Shown: piece by piece, positions 33,355 through 42,117 of the stretch
Layout of the letters: the number at the start of each line of letters is the position of its first letter
Position numbering within the stretch: position 1 is the stretch's first letter
Source of the DNA: Marivivens donghaensis
GTDB taxonomy: Bacteria > Pseudomonadota > Alphaproteobacteria > Rhodobacterales > Rhodobacteraceae
DNA: 64,000 bases
Direction: 5' to 3'
NCBI RefSeq assembly: GCF_011806565.1
Contig: NZ_JAATOP010000001.1
Span: 434,001-498,000 of the forward strand
The notes under the pieces: generated by a model
The model's database searches: none
What the model was told of the DNA's origin: nothing
Seen by the model: only the letters and a program-made list of their open reading frames with translations
Program-made: the position numbers and the translations under genes

Positions 33355-34088
33355 GCGTATTCTCTCATTGTGAGTTTTGCAGCGGCGGCTTCGTCCACGA
33401 TGACCGTGACCTGAGCGTGCATTTGCAGGATCGAACCGGGACACATGCTGGTGACCGGACCTTCGATCATGGCTGCAACCGCGTCCGCTTTGCCGTCGCC
33501 GACCGCAAGGACGATGATGCGCTTGGCATCCATGATCGACGCGATGCCCATTGTGATCGCGGTCGTCGGTTGGCGTTCGCCCGCGTTGAAAAAGCGGCTG
33601 TTGGCGTCGAGTGTGCTTTTGGTGAGGGACTTCTCGCGGGTGCGGGACGCCAGAGAGCTCAGCGGTTCGTTGAAGCCGATATGACCGTTCCGACCAAGGC
33701 CCAGCAGTTGCAGGTCGATCGGGCCGAATTTCTGCAAAAGCGTTTCGTACTCTTCGGAGGCTTCTTCGGGCGGGATATCCCCACGCGGCAGGTAAGCAGA
33801 GCTTTGGCAGATGTCGACGTGTTTAAAGAAATGGTGCTGCATGTAGCGGCGATAGCTTTGCGGGTGATCGCCGCTCAGCCCGACGTATTCATCGAGGTTG
33901 AACGTCACCGCGTCCGCGAAACTCAGGCCGCTTTCGTGTTTATCGCGCAACAGCGCATAGACCGGCTCCATCGTGCCGCCGGTCGCCAGCCCGAGGACCG
34001 ATGACGGTTTGTCCGTGACCTGCGCTGCGATGAGGTTGGCGGCCTCGGTCGCGGCGTCTTCGGGCGTGGGGTGAACGTGCAGGCGCAT
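33351..34088 (-). CDS. nagB: Glucosamine-6-phosphate deaminase
   Basis: 245 residues, the size of NagB-I enzymes. Motifs: GLATGGTMEPVY (phosphate binding, 33-44), FNLDEYVGL (63-71, with Asp66/Glu67 as catalytic acids), and GLGRNGHIGFNEP (130-142, His136 active site). It converts glucosamine-6-phosphate to fructose-6-phosphate and ammonia, the final step of amino-sugar catabolism. It starts 1 nt after the ABC ATPase stop and is the last gene of the minus-strand amino-sugar operon. It may overlap in function with the SIS protein on the opposite strand. Confidence 0.95.
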   Translation of the reverse strand: MRLHVHPTPEDAATEAANLIAAQVTDKPSSVLGLATGGTMEPVYALLRDKHESGLSFADAVTFNLDEYVGLSGDHPQSYRRYMQHHFFKHVDICQSSAYLPRGDIPPEEASEEYETLLQKFGPIDLQLLGLGRNGHIGFNEPLSSLASRTREKSLTKSTLDANSRFFNAGERQPTTAITMGIASIMDAKRIIVLAVGDGKADAVAAMIEGPVTSMCPGSILQMHAQVTVIVDEAAAAKLTMREYA

Positions 34089-34089
34089 A

Positions 34090-35193
34090 TCAGGCCGTCA
34101 ATTCCAACTCGTTAAGATTTACATTTCGCTCGAAGGCGCTGCCGTCCGCGCGGAACAGGTGCGCGTTCTGACCTTCGAAGCCGACCGCGATTTCCTTGCC
34201 GCCCGCCATCGTGACCATACCGCCGGTGACGATGCAAATCGGCGCGCCGGAGAGCGTGTTCGCATATACAACGGTTTCGTTGCCGAGCCGTTCGACCACA
34301 TCGGGAATGACCTTGATGTTGCCGCCCGAATGGAAGTCGGCAGGGCGGACGCCGACGCTGACTTCGTCGCCGATCTTGCAGTCGCCAGAGACGGGGAGGG
34401 TGCATTCGTTGCCGTCGTTCAGCTTGACCGTCACGCTCGCGGGAGAGATCGCAGTGATCGTGGCAGGCAGGAAGTTCATGTTGGGGTTCCCGATGAACCC
34501 GGCAACGAATTTGTTCTGCGGCTTGTGGTAAAGCTCCAACGGGCTGCCGCATTGTTCGATGACGCCATCGCGCAGCACGACGATCTTGTCGGCCATGGTC
34601 ATGGCTTCGATCTGGTCGTGGGTGACGTAGATCATGGTGTTCTTGAGCTGGCCGTGCAGACGCTTGAGCTCGACGCGCATCTCGGCGCGGAGCGCGGCGT
34701 CGAGGTTCGACAGCGGCTCGTCAAAAAGGAAAACCTTGGGTTCGCGCACAATCGCGCGGCCGATGGCAACGCGCTGGCGCTGACCACCGGACAACTCGCC
34801 GGGTTTGTGCTTCAGGCGCTCGTTCAGCTTCAACACGTCGGCTGCGCGGCTCACCAGACGGTCGACGTCGGCTTGGGGCGTGCGGGCTACGCGGAGCGGG
34901 AAGGCGATGTTCTCGTAAACCGACATATGCGGATACAGAGCGTATGACTGGAACACCATCGAGATGCCGCGTTTGACGGGCGCGAGGTTGTTAACCACCT
35001 TGTCGTCGATGACGATCTCGCCGCTTGTGATCTCTTCCAGACCCGCGATCATGCGCAGCATCGTCGATTTGCCGCAGCCCGAAGGTCCGACAAAGACAAC
35101 GAACTCGCCTTCGTTGATGTCCAGATTGGTCGGTTTGATGACTTCGGCCTTGTCGAAGCTCTTCGTCACCGCACGCAGCGAAAGTTGGCCCAT
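34090..35193 (-). CDS. ABC transporter ATP-binding protein for amino sugars (MalK/UgpC class)
   Basis: 367 residues with Walker [10 protein letters not shown], signature LSGGQRQR, Walker B FDEP, switch YVTHDQ, and a long TOBE region rich in beta strands (from about 240). It lies between the SBP gene and nagB, in an operon with two permeases, so it most likely energises GlcNAc or chitooligosaccharide import. An AGGA box precedes the ATG. The C-terminal tail FERNVNLNELELTA is longer than in the other two ATPases of the window. Confidence 0.93.
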   Translation of the reverse strand: MGQLSLRAVTKSFDKAEVIKPTNLDINEGEFVVFVGPSGCGKSTMLRMIAGLEEITSGEIVIDDKVVNNLAPVKRGISMVFQSYALYPHMSVYENIAFPLRVARTPQADVDRLVSRAADVLKLNERLKHKPGELSGGQRQRVAIGRAIVREPKVFLFDEPLSNLDAALRAEMRVELKRLHGQLKNTMIYVTHDQIEAMTMADKIVVLRDGVIEQCGSPLELYHKPQNKFVAGFIGNPNMNFLPATITAISPASVTVKLNDGNECTLPVSGDCKIGDEVSVGVRPADFHSGGNIKVIPDVVERLGNETVVYANTLSGAPICIVTGGMVTMAGGKEIAVGFEGQNAHLFRADGSAFERNVNLNELELTA

Positions 35194-35218
35194 ATCGCAG
35201 TCCTGTAGATGGGGTGGG

Positions 35219-35241
35219 GGAGGCGGCGTGGTGCCGCCTCC
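35219..35241 (-). terminator. Intercistronic hairpin between SBP and ATPase genes
   Basis: Perfect 9-bp stem GGAGGCGGC / GCCGCCTCC with a 5-nt loop (35228-35232), 9 nt beyond the SBP stop on the minus strand. It occupies the same position as the hairpins behind the other three SBP genes in this window. Confidence 0.6.
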
Positions 35242-35250
35242 GATAGTGGC

Positions 35251-36462
35251 TTACTCGTTCAGATCTTCGAGTTCCGACTGGGCCTCGGCAGCGGCTTCTT
35301 CTGCCGATACTTCACCGGTCAGGACCGACTGGATGGCTTCGTTGATCACGTCTTGCATAGCAACGTAGTCATAGAGAAGCGGCTCGGGGCCACCGGTCGG
35401 AACGGAGATGACGAACGGCTCCCACGACGGATCTTCGGCAACGAGGTTCTCGGTATCCATGGTCTGACGGATCGGGGTCCAACCACCGGCGATGTCGAAT
35501 GCCGACTGCTGTTCCGGAGCGGTCATGTAGGTGATCAGGTCGAGGGTCGCTTCTTCGACGCCCGAACCTTTGAACACGACAAGGCTGTCGGTGATCAGCA
35601 GGGTACCGTGGTCGCCCGACGGACCCGACGGTATCAGGGTAATACCATAGTCGATGTCGCCTGCGGTGTTACGACCCCAACCACCGTTGGTGTACATGCC
35701 GATAGCTTCTTCAGCGAAGAGCGGCTCGAGCTTGCCGCGGTCATATGCCAGCGGACCTTCTTCGGTGTAGTCGGCCAGATCACCATAGAGCTGGAGGGTT
35801 TCGACGACCTCGGGAGAGTCGAACACGATCTCGCCGTCCGCGTTGATGACTTCACCGCCGTTCGAGTAGAGCCAGTTCAGCCACTCGTGCATGGTGTTGT
35901 CAAAGTCGGCAGCGGGGAGGCCGATACCGGCAGCGTCGGTGTTTTCGGTGATCGCTTTGGCAGCGGTCACAACATCTTCCCAAGTCTGCGGGCCGTCCGG
36001 CATGTCGAGGCCGGCTTCTTCGAAGAGACCCTTGTTCCAGTACAGTGCCTTGGTCGAGAAGGCGCGCGGCAGACCCCAGACTTCGCCGTCGAACATGACG
36101 GTCGACAGAACGGAGTCTTCATAGGTGCCGAGTTCTTCTTCGGTCAGGTCGAACGGAATGATCAGATCGCTTTCAGCGAGCTGCTTGAGCACGCGCGAAC
36201 CCATGTAGGACGCAGCAACCGGATCACCTGCCGAAGCGAGGGTGATAGCGCGTTCCTGGCACGAACCCCACGGAACATACTCGAACACGACCGAGTAATC
36301 GGGGTTTTCGGCTTCCCATGCTTTCGCATGTTCTTCCTGAAGCGGGTTCTGCGGGTCGGCAGCAGCACCACAGTTGATCAGGTGGATTTCAGTCTGTGCG
36401 GCAGCAGCGGAGGCAAACCCCAGAACCGCAGTCGTAGCAAGAAATAGTGCCTTGGCTTTCAT
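35251..36462 (-). CDS. Extracellular solute-binding protein, putative amino-sugar/chitooligosaccharide binding
   Basis: 403 residues from the ATG at 36462 (MKAKALFLATTAVLGFASAAAAQ), with an AAGGGA box about 9 nt upstream; an in-frame ATG at 36486 would place MVQQGNIT before the signal peptide. Cleavage is likely after AAAAA-Q type residues. Family-1 SBP features: VEEATLDLITYMTAPEQQSAFDIAGGWTPIRQ and LYWNKGLFEEAGLDMPDGPQTWEDV. An acidic C-terminus ends LEDLNE. Substrate preference is inferred from nagB downstream and the nagA/GH20/ROK operon upstream on the other strand. Confidence 0.9.
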   Translation of the reverse strand: MKAKALFLATTAVLGFASAAAAQTEIHLINCGAAADPQNPLQEEHAKAWEAENPDYSVVFEYVPWGSCQERAITLASAGDPVAASYMGSRVLKQLAESDLIIPFDLTEEELGTYEDSVLSTVMFDGEVWGLPRAFSTKALYWNKGLFEEAGLDMPDGPQTWEDVVTAAKAITENTDAAGIGLPAADFDNTMHEWLNWLYSNGGEVINADGEIVFDSPEVVETLQLYGDLADYTEEGPLAYDRGKLEPLFAEEAIGMYTNGGWGRNTAGDIDYGITLIPSGPSGDHGTLLITDSLVVFKGSGVEEATLDLITYMTAPEQQSAFDIAGGWTPIRQTMDTENLVAEDPSWEPFVISVPTGGPEPLLYDYVAMQDVINEAIQSVLTGEVSAEEAAAEAQSELEDLNE

Positions 36463-36495
36463 TGTTATATTCCCTTGTTGGACCATGATTTTTCG

Positions 36496-37338
36496 TCACT
36501 CCTTCACCGCGCCGGAGGTCAACCCGGCGACGATGTAGCGTTGTAGGAAGACGTAAAGGATCAACACCGGAGAGATGCCGACCAGACTTGCAGCCATCAG
36601 TTCGTTCCAGTGAACGGTTTGGTGGCCGAAGAAATCGTAAAGTCCCACGGGCAGCGGCTTGTAGGCGTCCTTCGAGTTGAAGGTGAGGGCGAACAGGAAC
36701 TGCTGCGCATAGGCGGTAATGAAAGTGGCAATGGTCACAACCATGATGCCGGGAAGCGCGACCGGGAGGATGACGCGCCACAGAGTGTAGAGACGCGAAG
36801 CACCGTCGACGTAGGCGGCCTCTTCAAGCTCTTTGGGGATACGCAGGAAATAGCTGCGCATCAGGAAGATACCGGTCGGCACGCAGAACGCTGCACCAGG
36901 GATAATCATCGACCAGTAGGTATTCAGAAGTCCGAGCGTCAACATCAGCTTGTAGAGCGGAATGATGAGCACGGCGGCACCGACCATGTTGATGCCGAGG
37001 AACATCGCCAGCAGCCCGTCGCGTCCACGATAGGTGAAACGACCGAAGGAGTAGGCGGCAGGGATGATGCAGATCAGGGCGAGGATCGTCACGCAGCACG
37101 CGATGAAGAAACTGTTCCAGATATAGAGCGCGAGGTTCGGCACGGATTTCCACATGATCGAGTAGTTCTCGAACGTCATGTCATCGGTGATGAACTCGTA
37201 AGGAATGTTGAACAGACCATCGAGCGGGCGGAGCGAGACCGCGAAGGCTTCGGCGAACGGCGCGAGGACGAACATCAGGAAAACAGCGACGCCGAGGTAA
37301 AGCAGGACCAGTTCCCACCAAGTGTATTTGTTCAGCAT
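36496..37338 (-). CDS. CUT1 ABC transporter permease 2 (amino-sugar importer)
   Basis: 280 residues with six membrane helices, starting MLNKYTWWELVLLYLGVAVFLMFVLAPF. The EAA loop is IPKELEEAAYVDGASRLYTLWRVILPVALPG. The ATG overlaps the previous permease stop by one base (37338). It is a MalG/UgpE-like CUT1 subunit. The SBP gene follows 33 nt downstream, so the order here is permease-permease-SBP-ATPase, unlike the SBP-first order of the other two CUT1 operons. Confidence 0.93.
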   Translation of the reverse strand: MLNKYTWWELVLLYLGVAVFLMFVLAPFAEAFAVSLRPLDGLFNIPYEFITDDMTFENYSIMWKSVPNLALYIWNSFFIACCVTILALICIIPAAYSFGRFTYRGRDGLLAMFLGINMVGAAVLIIPLYKLMLTLGLLNTYWSMIIPGAAFCVPTGIFLMRSYFLRIPKELEEAAYVDGASRLYTLWRVILPVALPGIMVVTIATFITAYAQQFLFALTFNSKDAYKPLPVGLYDFFGHQTVHWNELMAASLVGISPVLILYVFLQRYIVAGLTSGAVKE

Positions 37339-38213
37339 CAGGCAGTCCCCCGCTTGCTCAGTCGCGACAGCAGCGCGAGGTAAACTCCGGCAAAGGCCGA
37401 GAGGCAGATGAGGATCATCACGGCGCGGGCGGCACCTTCGCCGTAGCGGAAGCGGCTGATCGCGGTCTTATATGTGTCGATGATCATCGTGGTGGTCGAG
37501 CCGCGCGGGCCGCCTTCGGTCAGGATCCAGATGATGTCGAAGCTGTTGAAGGTCCAGATCGCGGACAGCAGCGCCATCGTCGCCATCGCAGGTGCGATCA
37601 GCGGCAGGGTAATGCGGCGGAAACGGTAGAAGCGCGATGCGCCATCGGTCCAAGCGGCTTCATGCAGTTCCGTCGGAATGGATTGCATCGCGGCCAGCAG
37701 GTAGAGCGCCACCATTGGCGTGCCGATCCATACGTCGGTGATGACCGTGGCGAGGAATGCGGTGTTGCCGAAGGCGAGGAATTCCAGCGGTCCGTCAATC
37801 AGGCCGAGGCGCTGCATCACGCCCGAAATCATGCCGAACTGGCCGTTGTACATCCAAGCCCAGATGAACACGCCCACAGCAATCGGCACGATCCACGGCG
37901 GCATGATGAGTACACGGAACAGCGCGCGGCCCGGAATGGCGGCATTCAGGAGTACCGCGCCGAATGTGCCGCAAATGATCTTGAGCGCGACCGAGCAGGT
38001 CATCCAGAGGAAGGTGAGGCGGATCACCTCCCAGAAGTCGTCCTCGAAAATCTCGACGTAGTTGTCGATGCCAACGTATTTCCACGATGGTCTCATCGAG
38101 GCGTTGGTGAACGACAGGCGGAAGGTCTCGAACAGCGGCCAAGCCACGATCGTCACCGTCAGCGCGAACGCCGGTATCAGGAGGAGGTAGGGAAAGTAGT
38201 CGATCTTTTTCAT
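37338..38213 (-). CDS. CUT1 ABC transporter permease 1 (amino-sugar importer)
   Basis: 291 residues with six helices, starting MKKIDYFPYLLLIPAFALTVTIVAWPLFETFRLSF. The EAA loop is IPTELHEAAWTDGASRFYRFRRITLPLIAPA. It resembles MalF/UgpA-type subunits. The start overlaps the stop of the Gfo/Idh gene (38210-38213), so translation is coupled. It forms the transport channel with the downstream permease. Confidence 0.93.
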   Translation of the reverse strand: MKKIDYFPYLLLIPAFALTVTIVAWPLFETFRLSFTNASMRPSWKYVGIDNYVEIFEDDFWEVIRLTFLWMTCSVALKIICGTFGAVLLNAAIPGRALFRVLIMPPWIVPIAVGVFIWAWMYNGQFGMISGVMQRLGLIDGPLEFLAFGNTAFLATVITDVWIGTPMVALYLLAAMQSIPTELHEAAWTDGASRFYRFRRITLPLIAPAMATMALLSAIWTFNSFDIIWILTEGGPRGSTTTMIIDTYKTAISRFRYGEGAARAVMILICLSAFAGVYLALLSRLSKRGTA

Positions 38214-39349
38214 GCGTTGCCCGCCAGAGCCTTGTCGAAATCGTCCCAGACAGGAGCCAGATCGATCATTCGTTTTTCATTACGCGACAGGTCCATCGCC
38301 ATCGCGGTGACGCCTGCTTCCAGCGCGTCGATGACGCTGAGCGGAAGCTGGTCCAATGTGCCGTTGATGTGGGCGACGATATCCACCGCCATAGCGTCAT
38401 CCGCGCCGTAGTGTCCGTCGTTCGTCGCATCCCCCGGAGTGCTGTCGATGATCCGCTCGCCGGTATCGGAGAGGGTGACGTGCAGGTAATTGCGGAGGAA
38501 ATCACCTTCCGCCTGACCGTCAACTCCTGCCACCATGAAACGGCGGTATTCGTCGGGCACGTTCAGGTTGGTGTGGAACGCCAGCGTCGCGCCGTTTGCG
38601 TAGTTCACGATCGCGGTCTGGTAATCGATGATGTCGCCGGTGCCTCCGAATGCGTCATTCACGCCGCCCCAACGCGGGCTCATCTTCGACAGGTAGTCAG
38701 CATCGACGCGGCGCTCGGGCAGGTATTTCTTGCGGCCACCGAACGAGGCGACCTCCATCGGACGCGCACCGACGAGACCTTGATAGAGGTCGAGGTCGTG
38801 GCAGCATTTTTCCAGCATGAAGCCACCCGACATCGCGGTATCGCGGCGCCAGTCGCGCATGAAAAAGCTGCCGTGGTAGGGAGCGATGTGCTCGGCGGCC
38901 TCTATGGACATGATCTCGCCAAGGTGCTGTCGGTTCGCATCGGTCAGCGCGCGATAGAGCGGTGAATAACGGAGCACCATGCCGACGAGGATACGGCGAA
39001 CGCCATCATGCTCCGCCATCAGCTTGGCCAGCGACATGGTCTCTTCGATGTTCGTGACGACCGGCTTTTCGGCAAAGATGAACTTGGCCTTCGATTTCAG
39101 CGCCAGTTCGAGGTGTTCGAGGTGCAGGTGGTTGGGCGATCCGATCATGATCACATCCAGATCATGCTCCGCCAGCATTTGTGCTGGACTATCATAGCGG
39201 ATCGGAGCGGCATCGAGCGGCTCGAATACTGGCATTCGCACATCATCGGGGTCTGTAACGGCCACCCATTCAATGCTCTGATCGGCTGCGGCAAAGCAGC
39301 GAACCAGATGGGCGAGCCTGTCGCCAAGGCCGATAATGCCGTACTTCAT
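38210..39349 (-). CDS. Gfo/Idh/MocA-family oxidoreductase
   Basis: 379 residues. The N-terminal Rossmann domain starts MKYGIIGLGDRLAHLVRCFAAAD; the NAD-binding fingerprint is less canonical than GxGxxG (GLGDRL). The catalytic Lys motif is FAEKPVVTNIEE. The C-terminal substrate domain contains EAAEHIAPYHGSFFMRDWRRD and SGGFMLEKCCHDLDLYQ, where the His-Asp pair typical of this family appears. Members oxidise or epimerise sugars and sugar derivatives. In this operon it may process an imported amino sugar or a modified glycan. It overlaps cutC by 4 nt and the permease by 4 nt. Confidence 0.9.
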   Translation of the reverse strand: MKYGIIGLGDRLAHLVRCFAAADQSIEWVAVTDPDDVRMPVFEPLDAAPIRYDSPAQMLAEHDLDVIMIGSPNHLHLEHLELALKSKAKFIFAEKPVVTNIEETMSLAKLMAEHDGVRRILVGMVLRYSPLYRALTDANRQHLGEIMSIEAAEHIAPYHGSFFMRDWRRDTAMSGGFMLEKCCHDLDLYQGLVGARPMEVASFGGRKKYLPERRVDADYLSKMSPRWGGVNDAFGGTGDIIDYQTAIVNYANGATLAFHTNLNVPDEYRRFMVAGVDGQAEGDFLRNYLHVTLSDTGERIIDSTPGDATNDGHYGADDAMAVDIVAHINGTLDQLPLSVIDALEAGVTAMAMDLSRNEKRMIDLAPVWDDFDKALAGNA

Positions 39350-40062
39350 GCTGTCACTTTCTGGTGGATTGCAGCCTTCAGAGCCGCGACTTTTCCGGCA
39401 TCGGTCATGCGCTGTGTAGCGTTGATGCCGATGCGTGAGACCGCGCCCTTCGCCGCGATATCGGTGCCGCAGGAGGAGTGGATCGCGTGGATGCCCGCGT
39501 CGATCAGCGGCTCAATGTCAGCGATGGTAAGGCCGCCGCCAGCCATGATCTCCACGCCTTCGGAGGCGGTGATCATTTGTTTGATGATGGGCAGTCCTTC
39601 GCGGACGCTGGATGTGCCGCCAGATGTCAGGATGCGCTTTATTTTGTTGCGCTTTGCCACTTCGACACACGCAACCGGATCGGGCGAAATATCGACAACG
39701 CGGTGAAGCGTGACATCGAGGTTGCCAGCTTCCGCGACCATCTCCGCAATGGCTGTTTCGTTGATAGTGCCGTCTTCATTCGCCGCGCCGATGACGATGC
39801 CTTTTACGCCTGCGGTGCGCAGGAACGCGATGTCGGCAAGGCAAGCGTCGATGTCAGCCGTGCTGAACACGAAGTCGCCCGCACGGGGACGCACCATCGC
39901 ATGAACCTCGGCGCCTTGGGCAATCGCGCTGGCGACGAGGCCGACGCCGGGAGTGAGACCTCCAAGCGCCAGCGAGGAGCAGAGTTCGATACGATCAGCA
40001 CCCATCGCGGCAGCAATGCCGTCGGGCGTGTCGATACAAACTTCCAGTGCAACGCGGTACAT
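39346..40062 (-). CDS. cutC: CutC-family protein
   Basis: 238 residues from the ATG at 40062 (MYRVALEVCIDTPDG), with CGGAG about 7 nt upstream; a longer in-frame start at 40095 lacks support. Family landmarks are GADRIELCSSLALGGLTPG, MVRPRAGDFVFS, TLHRVVDISPDP, ILTSGGTSSVREG and HSSCGTDI. CutC is a TIM-barrel protein first linked to copper homeostasis in E. coli; that role is doubtful in general. Its position as first gene of a sugar-import operon, coupled to a Gfo/Idh oxidoreductase, suggests a metabolic function. Confidence 0.93.
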   Translation of the reverse strand: MYRVALEVCIDTPDGIAAAMGADRIELCSSLALGGLTPGVGLVASAIAQGAEVHAMVRPRAGDFVFSTADIDACLADIAFLRTAGVKGIVIGAANEDGTINETAIAEMVAEAGNLDVTLHRVVDISPDPVACVEVAKRNKIKRILTSGGTSSVREGLPIIKQMITASEGVEIMAGGGLTIADIEPLIDAGIHAIHSSCGTDIAAKGAVSRIGINATQRMTDAGKVAALKAAIHQKVTA

Positions 40063-40217
40063 GGTGACTCCGATTGGTTGCACAACTACGAGCAAGTTTT
40101 GCGACTCGTTTCAAGAATTATTTTCGTTGAACTAAAATTTTGGCGCCGACTTATTGGTTTGACATAAACAATGGTTTCAGCAATTCTAAATCCGCATCTT
40201 GGCTATAGGGCGGCTTA
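40063..40217. promoter_or_regulatory. Divergent promoter region of the amino-sugar operons
   Basis: 155 nt between cutC and the regulator gene. It contains the inverted repeat TTCAA-N12-TTGAA (40110-40131), a possible operator for the adjacent regulator. TTGACA (40159-40164) is followed 17 nt later by the poor -10 candidate AATTCT. No other feature is visible. Confidence 0.45.
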
Positions 40218-41054
40218 ATGAGCGAAAAACGTGACCTCATGTCGGAGATCAGGGCGGAGCTGCCCTCGCTCACGACGAAGCTGCGTGCCATCGGCGATCT
40301 GGCGCTCTCCGATACGGAGCGTTTCATTCGCAATACCTCCAAGGATATCTGCGCAGAGATCGGCACTTCCGAGCCGACGCTCATCCGATTTTGTCGCCAT
40401 TTCGGCTTTGCTGGCCTCTCCGATTTCCGGATCGAGCTGGCGCTGTCCCTCGCGCGTCAGCCGCGTGGATCGGGCTTTGTCGAGCCACTCGCTGTCGACC
40501 GTCGCCGCACGAATCTAACCCAGAAACAAAAGATTGCCGAACGGGCCGTTCCGCTGATCGAAGGGGACTCTGCGATCCTGATCGACAACGGCTCTACCGC
40601 CGAATTCTTTGCCGGTGCGCTGGGCGAACTGGAGCCGCTGACCATCATGACGACCGGTTTAGTGGTGGCGCAAAACGCGATGCAGCATCGGCAGCACACC
40701 GTGATGCTGACCGGCGGGCGTATCCGTCCGAATGCGCTGTCGCTCACGGGGCGCCTCGTCGAAGACTCGCTCAAGGAATACCGCTTCGACACCTTCGTTA
40801 TGGGCGCCGACTCTGTCGATGCGCAGTTGGGCCTATCGACGTTCCGCGAGGACGAAGCCGCCCACAACCGCGCGATGGTCGATGCCGCCGCCCGTGTTAT
40901 CGTGCTCGCCGACAGCACCAAGTTTTCAAAGCCCGCACTTCACAAGATTTGCGACATTCCGTGCGTTTCGACCCTCGTAACCGACCTGCCTGACGACGAT
41001 CCGAACGTCGCAGCACTGCGTCAGCGCGGGCTCGAAGTTATCCTCGTTTCCTGA
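40218..41054 (+). CDS. Chimeric regulator: RpiR-type HTH fused to a DeoR-type sugar-phosphate sensor
   Basis: 278 residues. The N-terminus (about 9-80) is an RpiR/HTH_6 domain, ending in the motif ICAEIGTSEPTLIRFCRHFGFAGLSDF (44-70), not the DeoR winged helix. The C-terminal part (about 105-265) is a DeoR sensor: IDNGSTAEFFAGAL (122-135), MLTGGRIRPNALSLTG (163-178), FVMGADSVDAQLGLST (193-208), EDEAAHNRAM (211-220) and VLADSTKFSK (229-238). Normally RpiR HTHs carry a SIS sensor, so this is a domain swap. It probably senses an amino-sugar phosphate and controls both divergent operons. It is the first gene of the plus-strand operon. Confidence 0.9.
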   Translation: MSEKRDLMSEIRAELPSLTTKLRAIGDLALSDTERFIRNTSKDICAEIGTSEPTLIRFCRHFGFAGLSDFRIELALSLARQPRGSGFVEPLAVDRRRTNLTQKQKIAERAVPLIEGDSAILIDNGSTAEFFAGALGELEPLTIMTTGLVVAQNAMQHRQHTVMLTGGRIRPNALSLTGRLVEDSLKEYRFDTFVMGADSVDAQLGLSTFREDEAAHNRAMVDAAARVIVLADSTKFSKPALHKICDIPCVSTLVTDLPDDDPNVAALRQRGLEVILVS

Positions 41055-41070
41055 ATACAAAGTTGACGTC

Positions 41071-42117
41071 ATGACCGATTACAAAACTTCGGCCACTTGG
41101 GGCGAAATTGCAGCCCAGCCAGCGATCTGGCGCGCGTGGGCCGAGCCTCTGTCCGAGAAATCCGCTGAAGTGCAGGCTTGGATCGCTACCGAGAATTTCG
41201 ATGAAATCTGGGTGTCGGGCGCGGGGACTTCCGCGTTCATCGGCGATATCATCGCGCGCGGCAGCGCCAAAGTCCGCGCTGTCGCGACGACCGATTTTGT
41301 CGGCTGCCCGCAGGATTATCTGTCGGCAACTGGCAAAATCCTCGCGATCCAGTTCGGGCGTTCCGGCAATAGCTCGGAGACCATCGGGATGCTCGATCTG
41401 CTCGACGCGCATCGTCCCGATATTGCCCGCCTCAACATCACTTGTAACGGCGAAAGCGCCCTTGCGACCCGTCCAGCTGAGAACCAGCGTGTGATCGTAT
41501 TGCCCGAAGCGACGCACGACAGCGGCTTTGCCATGACGTCGAGCTTTACGACGATGACGATGACGGCGCTCGCGTGTCTTGGCGTTCTTAATTGCGGCGA
41601 TATCGAGAAACTGGCCAATGAGGCCGAACAACTGATCTTCAAAGCCGACGCGATGTCCGTTGCCCGCCCCGAGCGGGCCGTGTTCCTCGGCGCTGGTGCG
41701 CTAACGGGCGTGGCACGTGAAAGCGCGCTCAAGGTGCTGGAATTGACCGCGGGCAAAACGATGACCCAGTGGGACAGCACACTCGGCTATCGTCATGGTC
41801 CCAAAGCGGGTGTGGACGGCGCGACGCAGGTCTACGTGATGTTGCACCCCGAGGCATACGTTCGCCAGTACGACACTGATATCGCAGACGAAATTCGCCG
41901 GCAGTTTCCAAATATCCCTGTCAAAACACTCGGGCAAGGTGGCGATTTCGACATCAGAGGCAATGGCGATCCACGTATTGACAGCGTGCTTTTCGTGCTG
42001 CTCGCGCAGGTGCTGGCGGTGAAGTGGTCGGCGGACTTGGGCCTTCCCATCGACGACCCTTTCCAAGGGCAAAACCTGTCCCGCGTCGTATCGGGCGTAA
42101 AGCTGTACCCGCTATGA
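41071..42117 (+). CDS. SIS-domain amino-sugar-6-phosphate isomerase/deaminase, AgaS-like
   Basis: 348 residues with two SIS folds. The first contains VSGAGTSAF (48-56) and the phosphate-binding FGRSGNSSET (95-104). The second contains FLGAGALTGVARESALKVLELTAGKTMTQWDSTLGYRHGPKAG, the EsALK-LEL region and RHGP motif typical of AgaS and GlmS isomerase domains. There is no glutaminase domain. It probably deaminates and isomerises galactosamine- or glucosamine-6-phosphate. Together with nagB on the other strand it gives two candidate deaminases for the same pathway. It starts 16 nt after the regulator and overlaps the kinase gene by 4 nt. Confidence 0.88.
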   Translation: MTDYKTSATWGEIAAQPAIWRAWAEPLSEKSAEVQAWIATENFDEIWVSGAGTSAFIGDIIARGSAKVRAVATTDFVGCPQDYLSATGKILAIQFGRSGNSSETIGMLDLLDAHRPDIARLNITCNGESALATRPAENQRVIVLPEATHDSGFAMTSSFTTMTMTALACLGVLNCGDIEKLANEAEQLIFKADAMSVARPERAVFLGAGALTGVARESALKVLELTAGKTMTQWDSTLGYRHGPKAGVDGATQVYVMLHPEAYVRQYDTDIADEIRRQFPNIPVKTLGQGGDFDIRGNGDPRIDSVLFVLLAQVLAVKWSADLGLPIDDPFQGQNLSRVVSGVKLYPL

